From: an uncultured Alistipes sp.
GTDB lineage: Bacteria; Bacteroidota; Bacteroidia; Bacteroidales; Rikenellaceae
Direction of reading: 5' to 3'
DNA length: 41,703 bases
Assembly (NCBI GenBank): GCA_900769445.1
Contig: CAAGGR010000073.1
Span: 1 to 41,703 of the forward strand
Part shown: positions 32,937 to 41,533 of the stretch, piece after piece
Position numbering within the stretch: the stretch's first letter is position 1
How the letters are laid out: each line of letters opens with the position of its first letter
Made by a program: the position numbers and the translations under genes
Notes under the pieces: generated by a model
What the model was told of the DNA's origin: nothing
Databases searched by the model: none
Seen by the model: only the letters and a program-made list of their open reading frames with translations

Positions 32937-33386
32937 TTAGAAACGGTATACTACAGAGAAACCTGAGCCAAACCATGTCTGAACACCATAGCCTGGGAAG
33001 TAGTTTACAACTGGAGTGATGTCGAATGTAATACCAACAGGAGCGCTCTTAAGGTTAAGACCCAACTTTGCTGTACCAACAACACCGAAGTTTACTGCGC
33101 CGTTAAGACCTATGCGAGCACCGTAACCAGCGTCGAAGAACCAATGACCCAAATCTGGAGTCCAGTTGAAAGCCTTAAGCTCATAAGTGTAGATACCAGT
33201 AAAATCGATGCCACCACCAAGACCAAGGCGACCCTCAAGATAGTTTGTCTTGCTAAGGTCATACTGACCAGTTATCTCAAAACCACCGTAACCGCTTGCG
33301 CCAAAACGAACACCGACATTTGCTACCTGAGCTGAAGCTGCTGTAACAGCAAACATTGCAACCAATGCTACCAATAATTTCTTCAT
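32937..33386 (-). CDS. Small outer-membrane beta-barrel protein
   Basis: The 149-residue product has a clear signal peptide (MKKLLVALVAMFAVTAASAQ). About eight amphipathic beta strands follow, with alternating hydrophobic residues and many glycines and tyrosines. The terminal phenylalanine (VVYRF) is the signal recognised by the Bam machinery. It therefore looks like a small eight-stranded outer-membrane barrel of the OmpW/OmpX kind, function unknown. A perfect consensus promoter (33430-33460) and a perfect terminator frame it, so it is a single-gene transcript and probably strongly expressed. Confidence 0.82.
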   Translation of the reverse strand: MKKLLVALVAMFAVTAASAQVANVGVRFGASGYGGFEITGQYDLSKTNYLEGRLGLGGGIDFTGIYTYELKAFNWTPDLGHWFFDAGYGARIGLNGAVNFGVVGTAKLGLNLKSAPVGITFDITPVVNYFPGYGVQTWFGSGFSVVYRF

Positions 33387-33429
33387 AACTTTGAATGTTT
33401 AAGTTGTTAATAATTGTTTATTACAGTTA

Positions 33430-33460
33430 CAAATATAGTAAATAGTTCGCATTCTCCAAA
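33430..33460 (-). promoter_or_regulatory. Promoter of the small outer-membrane protein gene
   Basis: On the minus strand TTTG (33457-33460), a 19-bp spacer and TATATTTG (33430-33437) match the Bacteroidetes consensus exactly. The leader before the ATG is about 35 bases. Confidence 0.82.
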
Positions 33461-33549
33461 GAAAATGTTGTAAACAGTTCTGCACATTTTATCAACAATT
33501 GGGCGCAAAAGTCGGGGCGGAGTCTTCTAAAATGTTGTATTATGCATAG

Positions 33550-34683
33550 TTAGCTATGGCAGTATTTCTCGACAGCGTCTGCGGTGATTTTATCCTCGCT
33601 AAGTATGATAAGGCGTTCCACGACGTTGTGCAGTTCGCGGATATTTCCAGTCCAAGGGCGCGAAGTGAGCATATCAATCGCCTTGTTGTCAATATCTTTT
33701 GTGGTTATATTCTGGCGCGAGCATATCTCCTTTATAAAATACTCCACCAAAAGAGCGATATCGTCGCGTCGTTCACGTAGTGGCGGAACATCTATCTCTA
33801 TGACACTCAGGCGGTGGTATAGGTCTTCGCGGAAGTGGCCGAGGCGTATCTCGTTGCGGATATTTTTGTTTGTTGCAGCCACCACGCGCACATCTACAGC
33901 GATATCCTTATCGCCACCTACGCGTGTGATTTTGTTCTCCTGCAAGGCTCGTAGCACCTTCGCTTGTGCCGAGAGCGACATATCGCCAATCTCATCCATA
34001 AAGAGTGTGCCACCGTCGGCCAACTCAAACTTGCCTTTGCGCTGACGCACTGCCGAGGTAAACGACCCCTTCTCGTGGCCAAATAGTTCACTCTCAATAA
34101 GTTCTGCGGGTATGGCGGCGCAGTTAACCTCCACAAAAGGGGCATCGGAGCGTAGGCTCTGGTGGTGTAGCCAGCGCGCCACAAGCTCCTTGCCTGTGCC
34201 ATTCTCGCCTAAGACTAAAACACGGGCATCCGAGGGCGCAACACGCTCAATCATGTCGCGCACGTGGCAGATAGCCTCCGAGTTGCCTATGATAGGCTGT
34301 GTGGCACAGTTCGTGCGTTTTGTGCAGTGGCGTGTGCGAGTTTTAACGTGGTGGCTTGCGCTACTGTTGCCGATAGAGCGCAGGGTGCTTAGCAGACGAT
34401 TCATATCTAATGGTATCGTGATATAGTCTATAGCACCGTGGCGCAGTGCATCGATGGCGGAGTCTATATTTGGCTGGCGGGTGATAACAATCATCGGCAA
34501 CTCCATATCCTCCAGCTCCATCTCGCCATCCACAATCGCTGCATCAAAGTTGTCATTTTGGCATAGCTCATTAGCACTGCTGATAGTCGAGGTCTCAATA
34601 GTTGCAAAATTCTCAAATTGCAGGCGCTCGCTTAGTGAGTTAAGCATACTTTTGGAGCGAGATAAAAGTAAAATTTTAGTCAT
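33550..34683 (-). CDS. Sigma-54-dependent activator-like protein lacking a DNA-binding domain
   Basis: The 377-residue product has a receiver-like domain (1-105) and an AAA+ sigma-54 interaction domain (about 130-355). The AAA+ part is intact: Walker A GENGTGKE (159-166), GSFTSA (206-211) in place of GAFTGA, Walker B LFMDEIGD (227-234) and arginine-finger region REDLYHRL (285-292). The receiver keeps the presumed phosphorylation aspartate (Asp52, AAIVDGE). It lacks the acidic pair near residue 8 (ILLLSRSKS) and the conserved lysine before the late proline (YITIP). The protein stops right after the lid (ADAVEKYCHS), so no Fis-type helix-turn-helix is present. The 163-bp gap downstream contains no continuation. 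The partner kinase is not in the window. Confidence 0.9.
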   Translation of the reverse strand: MTKILLLSRSKSMLNSLSERLQFENFATIETSTISSANELCQNDNFDAAIVDGEMELEDMELPMIVITRQPNIDSAIDALRHGAIDYITIPLDMNRLLSTLRSIGNSSASHHVKTRTRHCTKRTNCATQPIIGNSEAICHVRDMIERVAPSDARVLVLGENGTGKELVARWLHHQSLRSDAPFVEVNCAAIPAELIESELFGHEKGSFTSAVRQRKGKFELADGGTLFMDEIGDMSLSAQAKVLRALQENKITRVGGDKDIAVDVRVVAATNKNIRNEIRLGHFREDLYHRLSVIEIDVPPLRERRDDIALLVEYFIKEICSRQNITTKDIDNKAIDMLTSRPWTGNIRELHNVVERLIILSEDKITADAVEKYCHS

Positions 34684-34723
34684 AGTTTGTATATGTTAAT
34701 TATTTTTAGTTACTTTGTAAACT

Positions 34724-34847
34724 CAGAAATTGTCTAACAAGGCTGCTTTGTCGTTATGCTCTCTCGAAAAATCCTCATTTACATTTAGTAAACTGCGGTT
34801 TTTCGAGCTTCGCAAGCCTAAAATCAGCTCTTGTTATACAACTTCTG
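34724..34847. repeat. Inverted-repeat element, family 2 (124-bp copy)
   Basis: The ends CAGAAATTGTCTAACAAG (from 34724) and CTTGTTATACAACTTCTG (to 34847) are inverted copies with 16 of 18 matches. A second inverted pair inside, CTCGAAAAA (34763-34771) and TTTTTCGAG (34799-34807), encloses TTTAC/GTAAA. There is no reading frame. It looks like a non-autonomous mobile element sitting between divergent genes. No clear target-site duplication could be made out. Confidence 0.65.
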
Positions 34848-35020
34848 CAAATTGCGGGGCTGGCTATGATGTTTGTTAGTCAGTGCCGAGAGCTTGCAAT
34901 ATGTGGGCTTTATTTTAGAGTTGCAACTATTCTGTGCGATATGACCTAAATAGTGAGTTCTATTGGTCGTTGTAGATTATCGCCGCAGCGCGAAATTATC
35001 ACTGTTGAACAGATTTCATT
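34848..35020. other. Intergenic remainder before the DUF4290 gene
   Basis: I find no gene, tRNA, terminator or consensus promoter in this stretch. It must contain the start signals of the DUF4290-folA operon, but none is recognisable by eye. Confidence 0.4.
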
Positions 35021-35677
35021 ATGAAAAAAAATTATAACTATACACGTCGTAAACTCTTCTTGCCAGAGTATGGAAGACATATTCAGGAGATGGTGGACTC
35101 TTTGCTACTTATCGAGGATAGGCAGGAGCGCACACGACAGGCAAAGGCGGTAATTGCGGTTATGGGTAACCTTAACTCTACGCTCCGCGACTCGGAGGAC
35201 TTCAAGCATAAGCTCTGGGATCACCTCTTTATAATGTCGGATTTCAAACTCGATGTCGACTCCCCATATGCAAAGCCTTCGCGCGAGGATTTGACAATCA
35301 CTCCAAAACGATTGCCATACCCTCAGACACGCATCATGTTTAAGCACTATGGTAAGTATGCTCAGCGTTTTGTGCGTGTGATAAACGAGCAGGGCATATC
35401 TCAGGGTACAACGCAGGGCATGCTCGATATGGGTCGTTACCTTAGAGCTAAGAGTTATGAGTACAACAACGAGCATCCTAAGAACGACTCTATCGTTCGC
35501 GATATGCGTCTTATGGCTGCTGGAGAGTTGGTGGTGGATATGTCGCAGCTTCTGACTATGCGTAGCGAGTACTGCAAGCAGCCACAGCGCAATAACCATA
35601 AGCGTAAGGGTGTGCCACAGCGTAACAATGGTCGCAAGCAGCAGCGAAATGCTAAGCAACATCAACGTACAAAGTAG
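35021..35677 (+). CDS. DUF4290 protein
   Basis: The 218-residue product begins MKKNYNYTRRKLFLPEYGRHIQEMV, the standard DUF4290 opening. It is helical, with no signal peptide or membrane segment. It ends in a low-complexity basic tail rich in Arg, Lys, Gln and Asn (about residues 187-218), which suggests nucleic-acid or ribosome contact. DUF4290 is restricted to Bacteroidetes and has no known function. It starts the operon leading to lpxH, thyA and folA; the next gene begins 15 bp on. Confidence 0.85.
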   Translation: MKKNYNYTRRKLFLPEYGRHIQEMVDSLLLIEDRQERTRQAKAVIAVMGNLNSTLRDSEDFKHKLWDHLFIMSDFKLDVDSPYAKPSREDLTITPKRLPYPQTRIMFKHYGKYAQRFVRVINEQGISQGTTQGMLDMGRYLRAKSYEYNNEHPKNDSIVRDMRLMAAGELVVDMSQLLTMRSEYCKQPQRNNHKRKGVPQRNNGRKQQRNAKQHQRTK

Positions 35678-35692
35678 AGAAACCTAAAGCAG

Positions 35693-36829
35693 ATGAAGAG
35701 GACTATATTTGCCATCGTGTTGATGGTGGGCATGCTTTCGTGTGCCACAGATAATAAGAGGGTAAACACAACGATTTCGGGTCGCTTTGTGGGTAGTGGT
35801 GTGGATAGTATCTATCTCGAGCGTATGTCGGATAACTTCTCCGAGCCTGAGAGTGTCGCTGTGGCATGCTTGGAGGATAATGGCGCCTTTTGTTTTGAAC
35901 TTGCTATCGACGAGGATACCTCGCCACGCTTCTATAGAATAAGCACCAAGAATGGTGGCCGCCCCGTAACGTTGGTCGTAGCACCAGAGGATAATATCAC
36001 TTTGGAGTCGGCAGGCGATATCTTTCTAAACTACACTGTTGCAGGCTCTGAGGAGTCGGCACTTATCGCTGAGTTCAACCGTAGCTACTTCAGGGCGTGT
36101 GATAATCTTGCCCTTGTTGCTGAGCGTCTCGGTATGGGTGTTGCCTACTCTGAGCGAGAGGCCTATCGTTTGGCTACAGAGGCAATTCAGACGCAGATAC
36201 GTTTCGTTGCCTCGCATCCAAATACTCTTGCAGCCTTCTATGCTCTGCGCCATAATGTCGCGGAGCGCTATATCCCACAGCTTGATGGCTATGGTATCAC
36301 GATTCTCCACTACCGTACCATCTTGGAGGGGCTTACCGCAGCATATCCCGACTCGCCATATATCGCGATACTTGAGCGAGAGATTGCCGAGATGGAGGCT
36401 ATGATTGACTTGGTGGGTAGTGTAAAGGTGGTATCCTACCCAGATATCGAGCTTGCGGATATGTACAAGACAAAGCATAAGCTTTCGTCGTTGGAGGGTA
36501 AGGTTATATTGCTCTATTTCTGGACTTTGGAGAGTTCGCGATGCAATAACCTTAATGCCGATCTTAAGGAGCTATACAACAAATATAACGACGAGGGCTT
36601 TGAGGTATATCACATCTCTGCCGATAGCGATGAGGCTTTGTGGATAGAGGTTGTGCGTCAGCAGAAGCACCCTTGGATTTCGGTCTTTGGCGGTAATAGT
36701 ATGGATGTCTTCTCGCTCTATAATGTCGTGAAGTTGCCAACAGCATACCTTATAGACCGTGATGGTAATATGTCGGTTGCACCACTCGCGATTAAGGCGT
36801 TGGAGCGCGAGATAAAGAGGGCTTTGTAG
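35693..36829 (+). CDS. Thioredoxin-like lipoprotein with DUF4369-type N-terminus and degenerate active site
   Basis: The 378-residue product has a lipoprotein signal peptide with cleavage before Cys17 (GMLSC). A DUF4369-like beta domain follows (about 25-125), then a helical linker and a C-terminal AhpC/TlpA-type thioredoxin fold (about 255-378). In relatives the active site reads WCxxC. Here the segment is FWTLESSRCNN, with Ser281 in place of the first cysteine and only Cys284 left. It is therefore unlikely to be a normal disulfide oxidoreductase; it may act as a monothiol enzyme or a binding protein. It lies 15 bp after the DUF4290 gene and 1 bp before lpxH. Confidence 0.85.
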   Translation: MKRTIFAIVLMVGMLSCATDNKRVNTTISGRFVGSGVDSIYLERMSDNFSEPESVAVACLEDNGAFCFELAIDEDTSPRFYRISTKNGGRPVTLVVAPEDNITLESAGDIFLNYTVAGSEESALIAEFNRSYFRACDNLALVAERLGMGVAYSEREAYRLATEAIQTQIRFVASHPNTLAAFYALRHNVAERYIPQLDGYGITILHYRTILEGLTAAYPDSPYIAILEREIAEMEAMIDLVGSVKVVSYPDIELADMYKTKHKLSSLEGKVILLYFWTLESSRCNNLNADLKELYNKYNDEGFEVYHISADSDEALWIEVVRQQKHPWISVFGGNSMDVFSLYNVVKLPTAYLIDRDGNMSVAPLAIKALEREIKRAL

Positions 36830-36830
36830 T

Positions 36831-37592
36831 ATGATATATTTCGCATCAGACATACACCTCGGAGCGGGTATTCCTGCTGAGGCAAGAGCTACGGAGCGCG
36901 CCTTCTGTCGTTGGCTTGATATGGTCTCGGTGGATGCCACTGAGATATATCTTCTGGGCGATATTTTCGACTTCTGGTTTGAGCATAAGAGGGTCGCACC
37001 TAAGGGCTTTGTGCGTGTGCTTGGCCGTCTTGCTGCGCTCACGGATAGGGGTGTTCGTGTGGTGCTATTTACAGGTAACCACGATATGTGGTGCAGAGAC
37101 TACCTTACTACAGAGTGCGGTGTGGAGATATATACCAAGCCCCAGGTTATGGAGATTGGTGGTAGGATGCTGCACGTTGCCCACGGTGATAATATGAACG
37201 TTGGCAACCAGCCACTTCTAAAGCTTATGAACACGATGTTCCGCTCTTCGGCACTACGCTGGCTCTTTAGTTGGTTTATCCATCCTGATATGGCGTTGAA
37301 GTTTGGTCGCTGGTGGAGCGGTAAGTCGCGTAAGTCGCACGGTGGAGAGCCTATATCGGTGGATATGCTCGACTACCTTACCCAGTATGCGCGTAGGCAT
37401 CATCGCGAGGATGGTGGCGCAGATAGCTATATCTTTGGACATATGCATTTTGCCCATCGAACAACAATCGATGATGGCGTTGAGGTCTTCTATCTTAGCG
37501 ACTGGTCGGGCAGTAAGGCTGTCTATGCCGCGATGGATGGTGCTAAAAATATGGAACTTAAAGAGTTTGAAATATATGAAACAGTATATTGA
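36831..37592 (+). CDS. lpxH: UDP-2,3-diacylglucosamine diphosphatase-type phosphoesterase
   Basis: The 253-residue calcineurin-like phosphoesterase has the full set of metal motifs: SDIHLG (6-11), GDIFDFWFEH, GNHDMW, AHGDNMN and FGHMHFAH. This layout matches LpxH, which releases UMP from UDP-2,3-diacylglucosamine to form lipid X in lipid A synthesis. A C-terminal amphipathic region (LRWLFSWFIHPDMALKFGRWW) fits membrane attachment. Its last 17 bases overlap the start of thyA. Confidence 0.88.
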   Translation: MIYFASDIHLGAGIPAEARATERAFCRWLDMVSVDATEIYLLGDIFDFWFEHKRVAPKGFVRVLGRLAALTDRGVRVVLFTGNHDMWCRDYLTTECGVEIYTKPQVMEIGGRMLHVAHGDNMNVGNQPLLKLMNTMFRSSALRWLFSWFIHPDMALKFGRWWSGKSRKSHGGEPISVDMLDYLTQYARRHHREDGGADSYIFGHMHFAHRTTIDDGVEVFYLSDWSGSKAVYAAMDGAKNMELKEFEIYETVY

Positions 37593-38469
37593 CCTATTAG
37601 ACAAGATTTGTCGTGAGGGCGTGGTGCGTGGCGACCGCACAGGTACAGGCACTAAGGGTATCTTCGGTTACCAGATGCGCTTCGATCTTAGCGAGGGCTT
37701 TCCGCTTGTAACCACAAAAAAACTCTTTTTGAAGGGTGTGATATATGAGTTGTTGTGGTTTTTGCGCGGCGACACCAATATCAAGTACTTGGTGGATAAT
37801 GGAGTGCATATCTGGGATAGCGATGCCTTCCGCTACTACAACGAGTTGTGTATCAAGCACGGAGTATTGCCTGTAGATATGGATACCTTCCTCTCGGCAG
37901 TAGGCATAGAGTCGCCTATTGAGGGTTACCGCTTTGGCGACTTGAATAATGTCTATGGCTACCAGTGGCGTAGCTGGCCTACGGGCGATGGTGGCGCTAT
38001 CGACCAGATTAAAAGGGTTATCCACACCATTAAGACAAACCCAAACTCGCGCCGTATGATTGTCTCGGCATGGAATGTTGCCGATGTGGATAGCATGGCT
38101 TTGCCCCCTTGTCATACGATGTTCCAGTTCTTCGTTGCTGAGGGAAAGTTGTCGTGTCAGCTCTACCAGCGTAGTGGCGATACCTTCCTTGGTGTGCCAT
38201 TCAATATCGCTTCGTATGCGCTGCTTACGATGATGATAGCTAAGGAGTGTGGTCTTGAGCCAGGCGAGTTTATTCATACGTTGGGCGATGCTCATCTCTA
38301 CCTCAACCATCAGGAGCAGGCTAAGGAACAGCTTAGCCGTGAGCCACGCAGGTTGCCAAAGATGCACCTTAACCCAGCGGTAGAGTCGATATTCGACTAT
38401 AAGTATGAGGACTTTACTCTTGAAGGTTATGATCCGCATCCAGCAATAAAAGCACCACTATCATTCTAA
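37576..38469 (+). CDS. thyA: Thymidylate synthase
   Basis: From ATG 37576 the product has 297 residues. It carries the folate/dUMP motifs RTGTGTKGIFGYQMRF, the catalytic cysteine in LPPCHTMFQFF, and the late DAHLYLNHQEQ block. It converts dUMP to dTMP, producing dihydrofolate. It is about 33 residues longer than the E. coli enzyme because of an insertion (about residues 97-120) before GYRFGDLNNVYGYQWR; longer ThyA forms are common in bacteria. A frame from 37303 lies antiparallel in sense within lpxH in another phase and is rejected as N-terminal extension. Its partner folA follows after 63 bp. Confidence 0.96.
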   Translation: MKQYIDLLDKICREGVVRGDRTGTGTKGIFGYQMRFDLSEGFPLVTTKKLFLKGVIYELLWFLRGDTNIKYLVDNGVHIWDSDAFRYYNELCIKHGVLPVDMDTFLSAVGIESPIEGYRFGDLNNVYGYQWRSWPTGDGGAIDQIKRVIHTIKTNPNSRRMIVSAWNVADVDSMALPPCHTMFQFFVAEGKLSCQLYQRSGDTFLGVPFNIASYALLTMMIAKECGLEPGEFIHTLGDAHLYLNHQEQAKEQLSREPRRLPKMHLNPAVESIFDYKYEDFTLEGYDPHPAIKAPLSF

Positions 38470-38500
38470 TAAGTCGTCTAACAAGGTTATACAACTTATT
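38468..38500. repeat. Inverted repeat, family 2 (minimal copy)
   Basis: AATAAGTCGTCTAAC and GTTATACAACTTATT are near-perfect inverted halves separated by only three bases. Both halves match the ends of the 124-bp element at 34724-34847 (GTCTAACAAG and TTATACAACTT). It begins within the thyA stop codon. Confidence 0.6.
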
Positions 38501-38532
38501 TAAGTAAGAATAATAGAATATAAATATAGATT

Positions 38533-39015
38533 ATGGTAAGTATAATTGTTGCCATTGCACAGAATGGCACTATTGGAGATAAGAATGCCTTGTTGTGGCA
38601 TATTAAGGAGGATATGCGTTTCTTTCGCACGACAACATCGGGACATGCAGTTATTATGGGTCGTAAGACCTTCGAGTCGTTAGGCTCAAAGCCACTGCCT
38701 AAGCGCAAGAATATCGTCATCACACGCGCCGAGCGTAGTTTCGAGGGGGCGTATACGGCACACTCCTTGGAGGAGGCTATTGCAATGGCTGAGGGTGACG
38801 AGGAGATGTTTATCATCGGTGGTGCGCAGATATATGCCGAGGCGCTGAGCGTTGCCGATAGGATGTATATCACTCGCGTTGAGCGTGACTATGAGGGCGA
38901 CACCTCATTTCCTGAGATTGACTACGCGAAGTGGCAGTTAGTATCCGAAGAGCGCCACGAACGAGGCGAGGAGTACGATAGTCCGTTTGCCTTTTTGGTA
39001 TATGATAGAGTGTAG
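38533..39015 (+). CDS. folA: Dihydrofolate reductase
   Basis: The 160-residue DHFR regenerates tetrahydrofolate from the dihydrofolate produced by ThyA. Hallmarks are IVAIAQNGTIGDKNALLWHIKEDM, the MGRKTFESLG NADPH-binding segment and FIIGGAQIYAEAL. The active-site acidic residue lies in HIKEDM. It is the last gene of the DUF4290-folA cluster and is followed by a terminator. Confidence 0.96.
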   Translation: MVSIIVAIAQNGTIGDKNALLWHIKEDMRFFRTTTSGHAVIMGRKTFESLGSKPLPKRKNIVITRAERSFEGAYTAHSLEEAIAMAEGDEEMFIIGGAQIYAEALSVADRMYITRVERDYEGDTSFPEIDYAKWQLVSEERHERGEEYDSPFAFLVYDRV

Positions 39016-39039
39016 TTAGAGAAAGACTACTTAGAATAT

Positions 39040-39078
39040 AGATAGGGGCAGTGTTATTTCCGCTGTCTCTATCTTTTG
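39040..39078 (+). terminator. Terminator after folA
   Basis: AGATAGGGGCAG (39040-39051) pairs with CTGTCTCTATCT (39063-39074) with G-U pairs, followed by TTTG. It is a moderate intrinsic terminator. Confidence 0.6.
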
Positions 39079-39093
39079 TTGTAAAAAATTCGC

Positions 39094-39101
39094 TATATTT
39101 G
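39094..39101 (+). promoter_or_regulatory. Candidate -7 box of the receptor gene
   Basis: TATATTTG matches TAnnTTTG. A TTTG lies at 39075-39078, 15 bp upstream, which is shorter than usual. The box is 47 bases before the ATG at 39149. Confidence 0.5.
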
Positions 39102-39148
39102 TTACAAAACTACGCTCTTGTGCGTTTATATATAAAACAGAGAATCCT

Positions 39149-41533
39149 ATGAAGAGATTAGTTGCCCTCCTAATGGCGGTACTTATGGTGAGCGTAGGCA
39201 GTGCCGTAGCCCAGAAGTATAATATCAGAGGTCGTGTAGTTGATAGTAGTGCTACCCCTATAGCCTATGCTACGGTGGTGGTTTTGGATGAGAGCGTGCA
39301 GGTGGCAGGCGCTACAACAGATAGCGAGGGTGGCTTTAATGTTTCGCTTGAGGATGGCGATTATACGCTAAATATCAATTTTATAGGCTACACATCATAC
39401 CAGCAGAACGTATCACTTAGAGCAAATGTCGATTTAGGAGATATCGTGTTAGCCGAGAGTTCGGAACAGATAGAGCAGGTGGTGGTCACCTCGCAACTTA
39501 TACGTCGTGAGGCCGACCGTTTTGTGGTGGATATTGCCAATTCTCCAATAGCTATGGGTAAGGATGGCGAGGAGCTACTCAAGACTGCGCCGGGTGTGTG
39601 GATTCAGGATGATAAAATCTCGATAAACGGCTCATCGGGCTCGAAGATATATCTCAACGACCGCGAGGTAAAGATGGAGGATGCGCAGCTTATAGCCTAC
39701 CTGCGCTCGTTGCGCGCCGAGGATATTCAACGTATCGAAGTTGTACCTCAGTCGGGTGCCGACTATGACGCCTCATCCTCAGGTGGTATAATCAAGATTA
39801 CAACCAAGCGCCACGTAGACTCAGGTCTTATGGGCTCGATATCGCACTCTGCAGGATATACGCGAGATTATAAGTCGCTATCGCCCTCGCTATCACTAAA
39901 CTACAATCGTGGTAAGGTGAATGCATACGCTCGTGCCTGGATAGGTTGCAACGAGCAGATATACAACACCGAGGAGCATACTAACTACATATCGGGAACG
40001 GTTATAGATGCCAAATCGGAGCTATATAACAATACCTATTGGCGCGGTGGTAATTTCGGTATCGTCTACGACTTCAACGATAGGCACTCCGTAGGTGGCG
40101 AGATTCAACTAAATAGGCATGGCGGTGGTGGTACAACAGACACCTGGACTGAGCATAGACTTAGCGATATAGTCCAGCGCACCGAGGGTACATACAACAA
40201 CAGCTATCATAGCGATATGGCTACAGCAACGCTCAACTACATCTACAAATTCGATGATATGGGCTCAACGCTAAAGCTTATATACGACTACACAAACTCT
40301 GTCTACCCCAACCACAACGACTATCTCGACTATACCTCTGTTGGCGAGTCGATATACCGCGATAATAGCAAGAGTAACTATCGACTCACAACTGCAACAT
40401 TGGCTTTGGAGAAGATCTTGTCTCAAAAACTTAGCTTCAAGGCGGGTGTGAAATTTACTAATAACACCAATGCAAACAGTGCTGTATATGAGAACTTTAT
40501 AGGCTCGGATGAGGATAAGGATAATAGCTACTGGCAACCCAACGAGGCTAAGAACTACGATATCGGCTACACCGAGAATATCGGTGCTGCCTACGCCACG
40601 CTCTCGGCACGTTTTGGTCGTCTAAGCGTGGTGGGTGGACTACGCGGAGAGTACACCTCATTCTGTGATAACACAGGCAATGTGAACCAGAACTATGGCG
40701 ACCTCTTCCCCAATGCCAACCTCTCATACTCCCTTACCGAGGATGGTGCATACTCCCTTGTTGCGCAGTACTCGCGCACCATATCTCGCCCCTCGTTCTG
40801 GGCATTGTCGCCTAACGAGACCAAGATCTCGGAGTATATGATACAGTGCGGCAACCCCAACCTCAAAGCAGCGTACGATAACTCACTATCTATCACCGCG
40901 GTACTTAAATATAAGTACACATTAACTGTTGGTATGTCGCTTATGCAGAATGCCATTCAGCAGACCACGATTGTAGATAGCCAGAACCCTGAACTGCTCT
41001 TACTGCAATATATCAACTACCCAACGCTTAACGACTTCTACGCATCGGCAAATCTGCCGATACAGATAACCAAGTGGTGGGCTACGAATATCAACCTTAA
41101 TGCGATGTATCTTGGTCAGCGCATACGCCCAGAGGAGGCTATACGCCGTAATCTTATGGTTATAGGTAATGCCCAGATGACCTTCACTCTGCCACACAAC
41201 CACTTTATAGAGCTTGGCGGTGTATATATGCACGGCGCAGTGGCGGGCAACACCTCTATGAGCGATATGGCAAACGCCAACGTATATCTCAAGAAGCGAC
41301 TCTTGGACAACAAGTTAACCCTCAGCCTCGGCGTGCATAACATCGTGCCTATGAAGCAGACTATAACCGTTAAGGAGTCTGATTTCGAGCGCGTTATGGT
41401 TGTCGACCAGCCATGGCAACGCCCAATGTTCAGATTTCAAATATCATACAACTTCAACTCTGGTAAGAATTTCCGTGCAAAGTCTGTAGAGAGTGGCTCG
41501 GAGGAGGATAGAGGACGTATTAGTAATAATTAG
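39149..41533 (+). CDS. TonB-dependent receptor-like outer-membrane barrel protein
   Basis: The 794-residue product starts with a signal peptide (MKRLVALLMAVLMVSVGSAVAQ). A carboxypeptidase-regulatory-like Ig domain follows (about 25-105, YNIRGRVVDSSATPIAYATVVV). A plug-like domain (about 110-215) contains the QVVVTSQLIRREADRFVVD and IEVVPQSGADYDASSSGGIIKI segments. The large C-terminal barrel is of the outer-membrane beta-barrel (OMP_b-brl_3) type, ending GKNFRAKSVESGSEEDRGRISNN. No SusD partner is adjacent, so it is not a SusC-type glycan importer. The ligand is unknown. It would be one possible client of the TonB system at 14194-16092. Confidence 0.85.
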   Translation: MKRLVALLMAVLMVSVGSAVAQKYNIRGRVVDSSATPIAYATVVVLDESVQVAGATTDSEGGFNVSLEDGDYTLNINFIGYTSYQQNVSLRANVDLGDIVLAESSEQIEQVVVTSQLIRREADRFVVDIANSPIAMGKDGEELLKTAPGVWIQDDKISINGSSGSKIYLNDREVKMEDAQLIAYLRSLRAEDIQRIEVVPQSGADYDASSSGGIIKITTKRHVDSGLMGSISHSAGYTRDYKSLSPSLSLNYNRGKVNAYARAWIGCNEQIYNTEEHTNYISGTVIDAKSELYNNTYWRGGNFGIVYDFNDRHSVGGEIQLNRHGGGGTTDTWTEHRLSDIVQRTEGTYNNSYHSDMATATLNYIYKFDDMGSTLKLIYDYTNSVYPNHNDYLDYTSVGESIYRDNSKSNYRLTTATLALEKILSQKLSFKAGVKFTNNTNANSAVYENFIGSDEDKDNSYWQPNEAKNYDIGYTENIGAAYATLSARFGRLSVVGGLRGEYTSFCDNTGNVNQNYGDLFPNANLSYSLTEDGAYSLVAQYSRTISRPSFWALSPNETKISEYMIQCGNPNLKAAYDNSLSITAVLKYKYTLTVGMSLMQNAIQQTTIVDSQNPELLLLQYINYPTLNDFYASANLPIQITKWWATNINLNAMYLGQRIRPEEAIRRNLMVIGNAQMTFTLPHNHFIELGGVYMHGAVAGNTSMSDMANANVYLKKRLLDNKLTLSLGVHNIVPMKQTITVKESDFERVMVVDQPWQRPMFRFQISYNFNSGKNFRAKSVESGSEEDRGRISNN

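Noticed and set aside
37303..37575. N-terminal extension of ThyA
   Set aside because: It is an alternative frame within lpxH; ThyA homology begins at MKQYIDLLDKI (37576).
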